From Omnitrophica WOR_2 bacterium GWA2_47_8 (GTDB taxonomy: Bacteria; Omnitrophota; Gorgyraeia; Zapsychrales; GWA2-47-8), in assembly GCA_001805375.1 (NCBI GenBank), contig MHFY01000061.1:14048-31048 (forward strand): a DNA stretch of 17,001 nucleotides, given 5' to 3'. This document shows positions 6,052 through 13,701 of the stretch, piece by piece; position 1 is the stretch's first letter; each line of letters opens with the position of its first letter. Both the position numbers and the translations under genes were made by a program. The notes beneath the pieces were generated by a model, which saw only the letters and a program-made list of their open reading frames with translations, ran no database searches and was not told where the DNA came from.

Positions 6052-7563
6052 ATGGCAACTAAAAAAACATTCGGATTATTTTGGGATCAACATACGGTCC
6101 ATTTCGCGGAAAATAGCGATAACGTCCCTAAGATTTTTCATTACCCCACGAATTTGGGTAAAGTTTTGGCCGCAATGAGCACAAAAGAAACAACCGAGGG
6201 GATCAAATTTACCGAACTGCTGCAACGCATCCTTCTTGAAAATAAAATTACGACACGTTCCGTTCAGTTATCTTTGCCGAGCCACGATATCATTTTCCGA
6301 TCTTTTATCATCCCTTGGATGCAGTCTTCGGAAATGAAAGGTGTGGTGGAATTTGAAGCGAGCAAGTATGTCCCTTTTGAATTAGATAAATTGGCTTACA
6401 ATTATCTTTCGATCACACTGTTTAAGGAGAAGAGAAAGCAAATTTTGATCCTTTTTGTAGCCATCCGTAAAGATGTCCTTGAAAATTATTGCAACGTTCT
6501 GGAGCATTCGGATCTTAAGGTTGAACTTACCGAGCCGGGGCAGATCAGCCTTTTACGCTTCCTTGCCTTTAAAAAGATATTGCCCCGCAACAAAACCGTT
6601 GCCGTGATCGATACTGATGCCGTATCCGGCCGCATTATGATCATTGAAAAAGAAGTACCGCAATTTATCCGTGAATTTCAACTCGCTCACATTGGCGCCG
6701 AAAATCCCAAAGAAGCGCCTGATGCGCTGCAAGCCAAATTATTCAATGAGGCTCGCATGTCCTTGGATTTTTACAGCCGCCAATATGTCGCGACAAAAAT
6801 TGACCAGATCCTTTATATTTCCTTAAATGATTCCCACCAGATCAGCGACAGCCTGACGAAATACCTTAATATACCAACTCAAAATGTTAACATTGCCAAA
6901 ACCCTTTCTGAGGCGATCTCGGATATCGGTTCGATCAAAGCCTTTGGGGTTACTTTAAGAAACGCTGTTCTGCCTAACATGAATTTTGACCTAACGCTTA
7001 AAAAGCCTACCGCGGCCGATGAAGACTTGACTGAAGAGCCTACCATGAACTATCCGACCATCGCGATCACCGTTTGTCTCTGTTTGGCGTTTCTCTTTGG
7101 AGTGCATAAGCTGTCACAAGACCGCCGAACCAGCTATCAGGAAAAAATACAAACGATCACGAAAGAGCTTGGGACTTATGAATCATCTTCCGCCAAAATG
7201 ATCAAGGAGCAAACCGCGGACATCCAAGCTAAATTAGGCACTTATAAGAATTTACGTGTTCACGGCCGGCTATCCATATTTCTCACCTTGCTCTCTAAGC
7301 TGGTGCCGGAAGGGATATGGGTCAATGACCTGACTCTGACTTACCGTAATGATAATAACCCCGGCATGATCACTGTGAGCTTTAATGGATATGTTTATAA
7401 TGAAAACCCCGGACAGCAGATCGCCACCATTAACCGGTTCATCGACAGCTTAAAAGCAGATAAAAATTTTTCATCTTTTTTCAAAGCCATCGACCTTGTG
7501 ACGGCCAATAAACAGGATTTAAAAGGCTACCGCGTAACTTCTTTTACCATTGCGTGCCAATAA
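6052..7563 (+). CDS. PilM-PilN fusion (GspL-like) of the pilus assembly platform
   Basis: A 503-residue fusion. Residues 1 to about 310 form a PilM-type actin-like cytoplasmic domain. A membrane helix at about 334-352 follows, then a coiled-coil stretch (about 355-400) and a PilN-like periplasmic domain (about 405-503). PilM alone is usually about 350 residues and PilN about 180 as separate genes, so this is PilM joined to PilN, the architecture of GspL in type II secretion. It should tie the cytoplasmic ATPase to the inner-membrane PilO/PilP ring. The two phosphate-binding loops are degenerate: the first reads FGLFWDQHTVHF instead of a G.DIGSS pattern, and the second reads VIDTDAVSG instead of V.DIGA..T. 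Nucleotide binding is therefore doubtful, as in GspL. The ribosome binding site AGGGA lies before ATG 6052. pilO follows directly. Confidence 0.88.
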   Translation: MATKKTFGLFWDQHTVHFAENSDNVPKIFHYPTNLGKVLAAMSTKETTEGIKFTELLQRILLENKITTRSVQLSLPSHDIIFRSFIIPWMQSSEMKGVVEFEASKYVPFELDKLAYNYLSITLFKEKRKQILILFVAIRKDVLENYCNVLEHSDLKVELTEPGQISLLRFLAFKKILPRNKTVAVIDTDAVSGRIMIIEKEVPQFIREFQLAHIGAENPKEAPDALQAKLFNEARMSLDFYSRQYVATKIDQILYISLNDSHQISDSLTKYLNIPTQNVNIAKTLSEAISDIGSIKAFGVTLRNAVLPNMNFDLTLKKPTAADEDLTEEPTMNYPTIAITVCLCLAFLFGVHKLSQDRRTSYQEKIQTITKELGTYESSSAKMIKEQTADIQAKLGTYKNLRVHGRLSIFLTLLSKLVPEGIWVNDLTLTYRNDNNPGMITVSFNGYVYNENPGQQIATINRFIDSLKADKNFSSFFKAIDLVTANKQDLKGYRVTSFTIACQ

Positions 7564-7567
7564 TCTT

Positions 7568-8173
7568 ATGGACATACAAAAATTAAATAGGACCCTGTCG
7601 GAACTCAGCAAGCTGGACATCAATGACCTAAAGAACATTGATTATAAAAAACTCGTCCAGGATCTTTTCAAAAAGAAAGATAAATTAACTCGAGTCATTG
7701 CCGTTTTTCTAAGCATTATTGCTGGTTTTTATATCTGGACGAATAATGGAAAAACGTTGAATAGGAGTAAAGAACAGTTGTCCATCCTGCAAGAACAATT
7801 GGCAGCATTCAAAGAACTCAGCATAGCGAAGGCAGATTTTCAAAAGACTCTGGATGCGTTCCCGGAACCTTTGGAATATAAGGAAATGATAGAGAAGATC
7901 AACGAGTCGGCGATTGCCAACAATATCGATGTATTGAACTTTTCTCCGGCCAACATTCAAGCCGGAAGCCTTTACGACCTGATCCGTGTGCACATTGCGG
8001 TTCTGGCGCCTTCCTACACCCATTTTTGGCAATTCATTCACACGCTGGACAGTTCTCCCCATGCCTTAAGAGTCGAAAGCATTCAGGGGCGTCCGGCGGC
8101 ATCCAAAAAAGAGATCACCGAGAACAAATTAAATATTGACCTTGAGGTATCGTCGTTAAAGATCAAAAAATGA
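7568..8173 (+). CDS. pilO: PilO-type inner-membrane pilus assembly protein
   Basis: A 201-residue protein with a charged cytoplasmic N-terminus, one membrane helix (about residues 43-57), a coiled coil (about 64-95) and a ferredoxin-like periplasmic domain, the PilO layout. It pairs with the PilN part of the preceding fusion protein to form the inner-membrane ring. I chose ATG 7568, four bases after the pilM-N stop, over the TTG at 7550, which would overlap the upstream gene; neither has a clear ribosome binding site. The stop overlaps the start of pilP (ATGA at 8170-8173), showing translational coupling. GspM is the alternative name if the machine is a type II secretion system. Confidence 0.82.
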   Translation: MDIQKLNRTLSELSKLDINDLKNIDYKKLVQDLFKKKDKLTRVIAVFLSIIAGFYIWTNNGKTLNRSKEQLSILQEQLAAFKELSIAKADFQKTLDAFPEPLEYKEMIEKINESAIANNIDVLNFSPANIQAGSLYDLIRVHIAVLAPSYTHFWQFIHTLDSSPHALRVESIQGRPAASKKEITENKLNIDLEVSSLKIKK

Positions 8174-8688
8174 AAAAATACATTTTAAAATCCGGTGTCT
8201 TGATCATTCTCCATATGCTCCTGACGCCTGTTTTTTGTTCTGCTCAAATTAAAAATATACTCCAAAACTTTGAAAAAAGTTCTATCGGTGGGATGACGGC
8301 ATTATTAAGCAAGCCAGGGATAGCAGCTGATGACTTATTTAATCTTCCTCCCGTCCGGGACCCATTCCTTCCTCAGCTGCCACAAAAACCAAAAATTGTA
8401 GAACCACCGCCTGTCCCGGCCGCAACGAATACACCGCCACCGCCGAAAACTCCGGCCATCATGGTGCCAACATCCCCGCTCATAAAACCGCCGCCGGCCG
8501 AAATAAAGCCGCCGCCTTTGAATATCACCGGGCTGATTTGGAACAGCGACCAACCTCAAGCGATCATTAACGGAAAAGTTATCCGCGTCGGGGACGAAGT
8601 AGATAATGTGCGTGTGACCGATATTCAAAAAAATAAAATCACCATTTCACACGGGGGAAAAGATTTCACTATTCTTTATAATCCGTAA
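8170..8688 (+). CDS. pilP: PilP-type (GspC-like) periplasmic protein
   Basis: A 172-residue protein with an N-terminal signal peptide (about residues 1-25, CSA^Q), then RDPFLPQLP, a proline-rich linker with repeated PP/KPPP (about 68-118) and a C-terminal beta domain (about 118-172) carrying the PilP/GspC homology-region pattern: GLIW....PQAIINGKVIRVGDEV. This domain links the inner-membrane PilN/PilO ring to the secretin. The signal could be retained as a membrane anchor (GspC) or removed; there is no convincing lipobox as in classical PilP. The overlap with pilO and the secretin gene 18 bases downstream support the assignment. Confidence 0.85.
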   Translation: MKKYILKSGVLIILHMLLTPVFCSAQIKNILQNFEKSSIGGMTALLSKPGIAADDLFNLPPVRDPFLPQLPQKPKIVEPPPVPAATNTPPPPKTPAIMVPTSPLIKPPPAEIKPPPLNITGLIWNSDQPQAIINGKVIRVGDEVDNVRVTDIQKNKITISHGGKDFTILYNP

Positions 8689-8706
8689 CCTAAACTGGAG
8701 ACATAA

Positions 8707-10218
8707 ATGAATAAAAAGCAGACCAAAATTTTAGTTTACCTTATCCCGATACTTCTGGTTCTTACACCGTTGAGTTGGGGCCTGGATAAATCCGAGATGG
8801 ATAAGTTCCTTTACCCCGAATACTCAAAGAAGATTTCCATGGACTTCAAGGGAGCTGCTTTAAATGATGTCCTTAAGATCCTTTCTCAACAATCGGGGTT
8901 AAACTTTATCGCGGCCAAAGAAATCGCGGATAAGCAGGTGACGCTTTACCTTGATAATGTTCCGGTAGAAGAGGCCCTGGAACGGATCTTAAATGTCAAT
9001 AGCCTGACCTATGAAATTAAACCGGGCAGCGATATTTTTTTGGTTAAAGAACTTAACAAACCAGCCAAAAATCTGGAAACACGGGTTTTTAAACTTAAAC
9101 ATGCAACCGTCTCCAACTCAAAACTGAATTCTACGATCTCGATTGAAACGACTTCTACGACCGGAGGGACTTCCTCTTCCGGGACCGGAACAGCGGCTGG
9201 CGCGAACTCCGGCATCTTAGATGCGATCAAGGCCATTTTAACCGCGGACGGCAAAATTGTTGAGGATGCCCGGACCAACAGCCTTGTGATCACGGACATT
9301 CAAGCCCAATTCCCCGTCATTGAACGAACATTGGCGACCCTGGATATCCCTGTCCCGCAAATTCTGATCGAGGTTGAAATGCTGGATATTTCAAAAAGCA
9401 CCGCTGATCAGATCGGCGTTAAATTCGGTTCTACGCCGCTCACCTTCACCGGGGGTGAACGCGATCATGTGTATCCATGGAACCAAAATAAATTATTGAA
9501 CAAAGGTTACGAATTTGAAGAGGCTGAATACCGCGTTGGAACGATCAGCGCCGCTGGTTTAAGCGCGACCTTTCAATTCTTAAAATCGCAAACTGATACC
9601 AAACATCTGGCTAGGCCCAAAATTTTAACATTGAACAATCAAACCGCTGAGATCAAGATCTCTACCAATGAAGCCATCGGTGTAGCGACCAGCACAACCT
9701 CTGCCCAAAGCACCGCCACATCCGCCACTCGCGCGGAACGTGTGGAAACCGGTGTTTTTCTCAAAGTGACACCGCAAGCTAATTTAGAGACTGGGGAGAT
9801 CATTCTGGCCGTTCAGCCTAAAGTTGTACAGGCGAGAACAGGTGCAACATTCATCACCAACAACGGATCTATCACCTTCAAGGATCCTGAAGAAAGAGGG
9901 GCGCAATCGATCCTGCGGATCAAGGACGGGGAAACGATCATTATCGGCGGCCTGTTGCGCGAGACAGGAACAGATACGATCACAAAACTGCCGATCCTGG
10001 GTGATCTGCCTTTGATCGGAGGCGCTTTTCGTCATAAAGATAAAACAGCGGACGAACGTGAATTAGTCATCTTTTTAACACCACGCGTTTTGACGGAAGA
10101 TTATACAATATCTTCCAAAACAGCTTTCAAGCACATCGAGCGAGAGCAGGAAATCCCTCTCGTCCGAAGAAATGCGGTGGAAAAGGCTCTTTCAAATTTT
10201 GAAAAATTAAACTTTTAA
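8707..10218 (+). CDS. Secretin, PilQ/GspD family
   Basis: The outer-membrane channel through which the pilus or secreted proteins pass. It has 503 residues. A signal peptide (about 1-24) precedes an STN/N0 domain (about 45-115), then an N1-type domain split by a Ser/Thr/Gly-rich insertion (about 142-168). The secretin core occupies about 250-485, with the hallmarks TLNNQTAEIKI, IGGLLRE and PILGDLPLIGGAF (429 onward), ending in ELVIFLTPRVL. The core is standard. There is no N-terminal AMIN peptidoglycan-binding region, and the protein is shorter than most PilQ or GspD (600-750). A good ribosome binding site GGAG lies before ATG 8707. It is followed by a short tail rich in Glu/Arg, with no obvious pilotin-binding S domain. 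Confidence 0.93.
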   Translation: MNKKQTKILVYLIPILLVLTPLSWGLDKSEMDKFLYPEYSKKISMDFKGAALNDVLKILSQQSGLNFIAAKEIADKQVTLYLDNVPVEEALERILNVNSLTYEIKPGSDIFLVKELNKPAKNLETRVFKLKHATVSNSKLNSTISIETTSTTGGTSSSGTGTAAGANSGILDAIKAILTADGKIVEDARTNSLVITDIQAQFPVIERTLATLDIPVPQILIEVEMLDISKSTADQIGVKFGSTPLTFTGGERDHVYPWNQNKLLNKGYEFEEAEYRVGTISAAGLSATFQFLKSQTDTKHLARPKILTLNNQTAEIKISTNEAIGVATSTTSAQSTATSATRAERVETGVFLKVTPQANLETGEIILAVQPKVVQARTGATFITNNGSITFKDPEERGAQSILRIKDGETIIIGGLLRETGTDTITKLPILGDLPLIGGAFRHKDKTADERELVIFLTPRVLTEDYTISSKTAFKHIEREQEIPLVRRNAVEKALSNFEKLNF

Positions 10219-10238
10219 CGTTAAAATAAAGTCCTGAT

Positions 10239-11981
10239 ATGGCGCACTATAAATTGGGCGAAATTCTTATTAAGCAAGGCCTTATCACCGAGGGCCAATT
10301 AAGCCAAGCTATTGAATTACAACGAGAACAGCACGGCCGTATCGGTGAGGTATTGATCAAATTAGGGCTGGTCAGTGAAGAGGACATTGCCGCGGCTGTC
10401 GGTGAACAATTAGGGCTGCCTTATTCTTCCGATAAATCCAATCTTCTGGCCCCGCGGGCAGATCAAAACCTTGATAAACTCATCCCGCAAGACTTTGCTC
10501 AAAAAAATTGTGTCCTTCCCCTGTCAAAGAATATGAATATGCTGACCTGTGCCATTGCCGATCCGCTGGACCTGGTCCTGATAGATAACTTAAAAAAGGT
10601 CAGCGGTCATGAGATCAATCCCATTATCGCCACCCGGTCGGCTATTTTAAAGGGCGTCACGACATTTTACACCAAGCAAACCGCCATCCTCGGTGATAAC
10701 CGCGGTTCGATGTTGGGGGAGGCCGTTCAAAGCAGCTATACCCCAACCAAGGAATCTTTCGCGGAAAAGCATGCGCAGACCTCCGATTCGGCCGAATTAA
10801 GCATCGACAAACTTATCGCGAAAGCGGGGGAAGCCCCGGTCATAAAGTTAGTTGACCTGATCATCCGCCAAGCGATCGATGAGCGCTCCAGTGATATTCA
10901 TATCGAACCATTTAAAGATAAAATAAATTTACGCTACCGTATCGACGGCGCTCTTTATCAGATCCCGCCGCCGTCCTCGCACATGATGTCAGCGATCGTT
11001 TCGCGCATTAAGATCTTGGCGAAGCTGGATATTGCCGAAAAACGTTTGCCTCAGGACGGCAACATCACCGCAAAACTCGAAGACCGGACCGTTGATCTTC
11101 GTATTTCAACGATCCCGACTGTCTGGGGCGAAAAGGTGGTCATGAGAATCTTGGATAAAGCCGCCACACCGCTCAATTTGACGCAATTAGGATTCGATGC
11201 CAAACAATTAGAGCACATCCGCAAGGCCCTGCATACACCCTACGGATTGATCTTTGTCACAGGGCCGACCGGTAGCGGTAAATCGACCACACTCTACTCT
11301 TCATTAAATGAGATCATAAATCCAAAAAAGAATATCTTAACCGCAGAAGACCCTGTAGAATTTAAGATCGAAGGTGTCAACCAAGTCGCTATAAAATCAG
11401 ATATCGGGTTAACCTTTGCCACGATCTTAAGGGCATTCCTGCGTCAGGACCCGGACGTCATTATGGTCGGGGAGGTGCGCGATCTAGAAACAGCCCAGAT
11501 CTGCGTGCGCGCGGCCTTAACCGGCCACTTGGTCCTAAGCACCTTGCACACCAACGACGCCAGTTCAGCGGTTACCCGGCTTTTAGATATAGGGATCGAT
11601 TCGTTTTTATTAACTCCTTCTTTAATCATCATCATCGCCCAAAGACTTGCGCGGCGGCTGTGCACGCATTGTAAGGAACCTTATGAACCTCAGCCTGACC
11701 AGTTAGGTGGACTTAAGCTTAAAAGTGATCTTGTTTACCGGGCCAAGGGATGTGAAAAATGTCACTTTACCGGATACCGGGGCCGAATAACCATAGCTGA
11801 AGTCATGCTGATCAGTGAAAAGATCCGGCGCTTGATCTCCCAACACGCTACGTATAACGAAATACAGGATGCTGCCCGACAAGAGGGCATGATCACTATC
11901 TTTGAAGACGGTATAAAAAAAGTGGAAGAAGGCACCACCAGCCTGGATGAAATCTTAAGTATCGCGTTTCAAAACGAATAA
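10239..11981 (+). CDS. PilB/GspE assembly ATPase with N-terminal MshEN repeats
   Basis: The cytoplasmic hexameric ATPase that powers pilin assembly. It has 580 residues. The N-terminus holds two 24-residue MshEN motifs, Lys5-Gln28 and Arg34-Gln57, separated by five residues, the pattern that binds c-di-GMP in MshE. After the linker come an N2 domain, Walker A GPTGSGKST (342-350), Walker B around DPDVIMVGEVRD (about 406-417) and the His box LSTLHTNDA. A zinc site is formed by Cys475/478 and Cys505/508 (CTHC, CEKC). PilB and GspE cannot be separated cleanly on this evidence; absence of the signature for retraction and presence of the N domains exclude PilT. There is no strong ribosome binding site at ATG 10239, but the start fits the domain boundary exactly. 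pilC follows after 15 bases. Confidence 0.93.
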   Translation: MAHYKLGEILIKQGLITEGQLSQAIELQREQHGRIGEVLIKLGLVSEEDIAAAVGEQLGLPYSSDKSNLLAPRADQNLDKLIPQDFAQKNCVLPLSKNMNMLTCAIADPLDLVLIDNLKKVSGHEINPIIATRSAILKGVTTFYTKQTAILGDNRGSMLGEAVQSSYTPTKESFAEKHAQTSDSAELSIDKLIAKAGEAPVIKLVDLIIRQAIDERSSDIHIEPFKDKINLRYRIDGALYQIPPPSSHMMSAIVSRIKILAKLDIAEKRLPQDGNITAKLEDRTVDLRISTIPTVWGEKVVMRILDKAATPLNLTQLGFDAKQLEHIRKALHTPYGLIFVTGPTGSGKSTTLYSSLNEIINPKKNILTAEDPVEFKIEGVNQVAIKSDIGLTFATILRAFLRQDPDVIMVGEVRDLETAQICVRAALTGHLVLSTLHTNDASSAVTRLLDIGIDSFLLTPSLIIIIAQRLARRLCTHCKEPYEPQPDQLGGLKLKSDLVYRAKGCEKCHFTGYRGRITIAEVMLISEKIRRLISQHATYNEIQDAARQEGMITIFEDGIKKVEEGTTSLDEILSIAFQNE

Positions 11982-11996
11982 ACGTCAGGACACTCA

Positions 11997-13229
11997 ATGC
12001 CCAAATTCTCTTATATTGTCAAAGATGCCAATGGTAAAACTTTAGCCGATACCACAGATGCCTACGATAAGGCCTCGGTCGTTAAATCCCTGCAGGAGAA
12101 GGGATATTTTATTGTTAGCATTCAGGAAATTAGAATGGGCGAGCCGGAAAGCAGGGCATCCCGGATGAAAGGGCCGAAAAAGTTTACTCATAAAGGGATT
12201 AAACTTGACGATCTTATTATCTTTGCCCGCCAACTGACGACCATGGTCGAGGCAGGCGTTACGCTCCTGCGGAGCCTGGATGTTATCTTAGTGCAGGTTG
12301 AAAGCCGTAATTTCTATGCGGTTGTCAAACGGATCAAGGCTGATGTGGAGCAGGGCAGTTCTTTAAGCCAAGCCCTGGCCAAGCATCCGCGAGTCTTCAA
12401 TCAATTCTGGGTCAGCTTGGTGGAGGTCGGGGAAGCGTCCGGCACCATGCCCACAATTCTTAATAAATTAAGCTTTTATCTTGAACAGCAGGCGGCTTTT
12501 AAATCTTCAATTATTTCTGCCATTATTTATCCGGCGATCTTATTTGTAGTGGCCAACGGCGCTATCGGCTTTTTTGCCTTTTTTGTGGCCCCGCGCTTTG
12601 AAAGCATTTTTAATACCTTAGGCGCGGAATTGCCCCTCATCACAAAACTTCTTCTTGATTTCTTTAATTTTGTTAAGGCAAAATTTATTTTCCTTGCGAT
12701 AGGGATCGCGTTCCTCATTTTTGTCGTAAATCAGCATATCCACACATACAGGGGCCGATTAAATTTAGAGAAATTTTTATTTGGTCTTCCTATCTTTGGT
12801 AATATAATGAAACTAATTATATTGGAACGATTTGCTTCACAGATGGCGATATTATTGGACAGCGGCGTGCCCATTTTACATTCTTTGGACATCACACAGC
12901 GCATGGTGGGCAATCAAACGTGCTCCTTGACGGTTGCCAACATCAAAGAGCAGGTACGGGCAGGGAAATCGCTCGTGGGCCCCATGGAAAATAGCGGGTT
13001 TTTCCCTCCCATGGCGACACAGATGATCGCTGTCGGGGAGGAAAGCGGGGAATTAAGCAAAATGCTTAACCACGTGTCAGTTTATTATCAGGATATTGTT
13101 TCCACATTCATGAAACGTTTCGGGACTATTATTGAACCGGTCATGCTTATTTTTATGGGGGTTGTTATCGGGATCATGGTTTTGGCCATGTTCCTGCCGT
13201 TGTTTAATATCGCCACTATGGGACACTAA
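11997..13229 (+). CDS. PilC/GspF inner-membrane platform protein
   Basis: A 410-residue membrane protein that couples the ATPase to pilin extraction. It contains an N-terminal soluble region (FSYIVKDANGK start) and two GspF domains. The first begins at about residue 76 (FARQLTTMVEAGVTLLRSLD) and the second at about 277 (FASQMAILLDSGVPILHSLD). Each carries the conserved VGE.SG motif (VGEASG, VGEESG). Three membrane segments lie near 172-203, 220-245 and 380-402. AGGA upstream of ATG 11997 is a suitable ribosome binding site. It is the last gene of the operon that begins with the HTH protein; no clear terminator follows. Confidence 0.93.
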   Translation: MPKFSYIVKDANGKTLADTTDAYDKASVVKSLQEKGYFIVSIQEIRMGEPESRASRMKGPKKFTHKGIKLDDLIIFARQLTTMVEAGVTLLRSLDVILVQVESRNFYAVVKRIKADVEQGSSLSQALAKHPRVFNQFWVSLVEVGEASGTMPTILNKLSFYLEQQAAFKSSIISAIIYPAILFVVANGAIGFFAFFVAPRFESIFNTLGAELPLITKLLLDFFNFVKAKFIFLAIGIAFLIFVVNQHIHTYRGRLNLEKFLFGLPIFGNIMKLIILERFASQMAILLDSGVPILHSLDITQRMVGNQTCSLTVANIKEQVRAGKSLVGPMENSGFFPPMATQMIAVGEESGELSKMLNHVSVYYQDIVSTFMKRFGTIIEPVMLIFMGVVIGIMVLAMFLPLFNIATMGH

Positions 13230-13245
13230 AGATAAGGAAGGAGGG

Positions 13246-13335
13246 ATGCAGACGTTTCTTAACCTTAAATTTAGCTCTTGTAAGCTGTTTCTATCATATA
13301 AATGTTCTTTGAAAACGCTTTCACATTGTTCTTAA
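13246..13335 (+). CDS. Possible 29-residue ORF after pilC
   Basis: An ATG at 13246 follows the purine-rich run AAGGAAGGAGGG (13234-13245), one of the strongest Shine-Dalgarno-like runs in the window, and opens 29 codons to 13335. The peptide contains four Cys and no recognisable domain or pilin signal. It may be a chance ORF; there is no conservation evidence within the window. Confidence 0.2.
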   Translation: MQTFLNLKFSSCKLFLSYKCSLKTLSHCS

Positions 13336-13342
13336 AGGTCCA

Positions 13343-13372
13343 TTGAATTCCTGTATAAATGTTATATATTCT
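13343..13372 (+). promoter_or_regulatory. Promoter of the first major pilin
   Basis: TTGAAT (13343-13348) and TATTCT (13367-13372) are separated by 18 bases. The predicted start, near 13379, lies about 12 bases before the riboswitch aptamer, giving a leader of roughly 320 bases. No sigma54 (-24 GG / -12 GC) element was found, although many pilA genes use one. Confidence 0.5.
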
Positions 13373-13390
13373 TAATAGATACGGTGTTAT

Positions 13391-13545
13391 AGTTGAAACG
13401 GTAAACTACTCGTTAAGGGTAGGGCACAAAGCTATCCCGATGTTCCCTGAAAAAGTGTGGAAATCGGGACCCCGACTAAGCGTCGGGGCAGGGCCCCACG
13501 TTTTTTGCAGGAAAAATAACTCAGTGAGGCAGCCAGCTACCAACT
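13391..13545 (+). ncRNA. Probable GEMM-I cyclic-dinucleotide (c-di-GMP or cGAMP) riboswitch aptamer
   Basis: Three conserved GEMM-I blocks appear in order. GAAAC-GGTAAAC (13395-13406) matches GAAA.GGCAAAC. GGCACAAAGC (13423-13432) matches GACGCAAAGC with two transitions. AGCCAGCTACC (13531-13541) resembles AGCCGGGTTACC. Between the first two blocks is the expected small hairpin CTACTC/GGGTAG (13406-13422), but with loop GTTAA rather than a GNRA tetraloop. GGTA pairs with TACC to close the base, and AGTT/AACT extends it. The second arm is unusually long and holds extra hairpins (13435-13513). A terminator follows at 13563. Placement in a pilin leader fits known GEMM-I targets. The sequence departs from consensus, so ligand identity and activity are unproven. 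Confidence 0.65.
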
Positions 13546-13562
13546 TAATTAAGGACAATGTG

Positions 13563-13595
13563 ACCTATTCGAATTCAACTAGAATAGGTTTTTTT
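13563..13595 (+). terminator. Intrinsic terminator in the pilin leader (riboswitch expression platform)
   Basis: ACCTATTC (13563-13570) pairs perfectly with GAATAGGT (13582-13589) and runs into seven T (13589-13595). It lies between the aptamer and the pilin gene, so premature termination is the likely control step. Whether the ligand turns expression on or off cannot be read from the sequence. Confidence 0.75.
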
Positions 13596-13648
13596 ATTGA
13601 AAGGGGGGATGTAGCCAAAAACAAGCGTTTAAGTAAAACGAAATCCAT

Positions 13649-13669
13649 AACATTCGTTAAATGTTTTTT
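13649..13669 (+). terminator. Second weak hairpin plus T-run in the pilin leader
   Basis: AACATT (13649-13654) pairs with AATGTT (13660-13665), with a five-base loop, overlapping a run of six T (13664-13669). It is short and AT-rich, so its strength is doubtful. A stem ending in the same T-run occurs before the second pilin. Apart from the promoter, riboswitch, terminator and this hairpin, the long gap 13230-13701 holds no recognised gene. Confidence 0.3.
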
Positions 13670-13701
13670 ATATAAATCGAACAATTAACAGGAGTTATCA
13701 C

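Noticed and set aside
7550..7567. TTG at 7550 as pilO start
   Set aside because: It would overlap the pilM-N gene and adds residues not seen in the family; the ATG at 7568 is simpler, although neither has a clear ribosome binding site.
8707..11981. Firm assignment of the machine as a type II secretion system or as a type IV pilus
   Set aside because: Secretin, ATPase and platform protein are shared by both; the PilM-N fusion and the I/J/K-like minor pilins point in different directions and no PilT or secreted substrate gene is in view.
13230..13380. Sigma54 promoter for the pilin
   Set aside because: No GG-N10-GC element with correct spacing was found; a sigma70-type promoter fits better. 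TTGGCA-TTTGC near 16986 also has wrong spacing.
13601..13614. AAGGGGGG followed by ATG-TAG as a start-stop regulatory element
   Set aside because: The purine run touches the ATG with no spacing, so initiation is unlikely; probably chance.
13359..13688. A 109-codon open frame between pilC and pilin 1
   Set aside because: It runs through the riboswitch blocks and the intrinsic terminator, has no ribosome binding site and no recognisable domain; the RNA explanation fits the sequence better.
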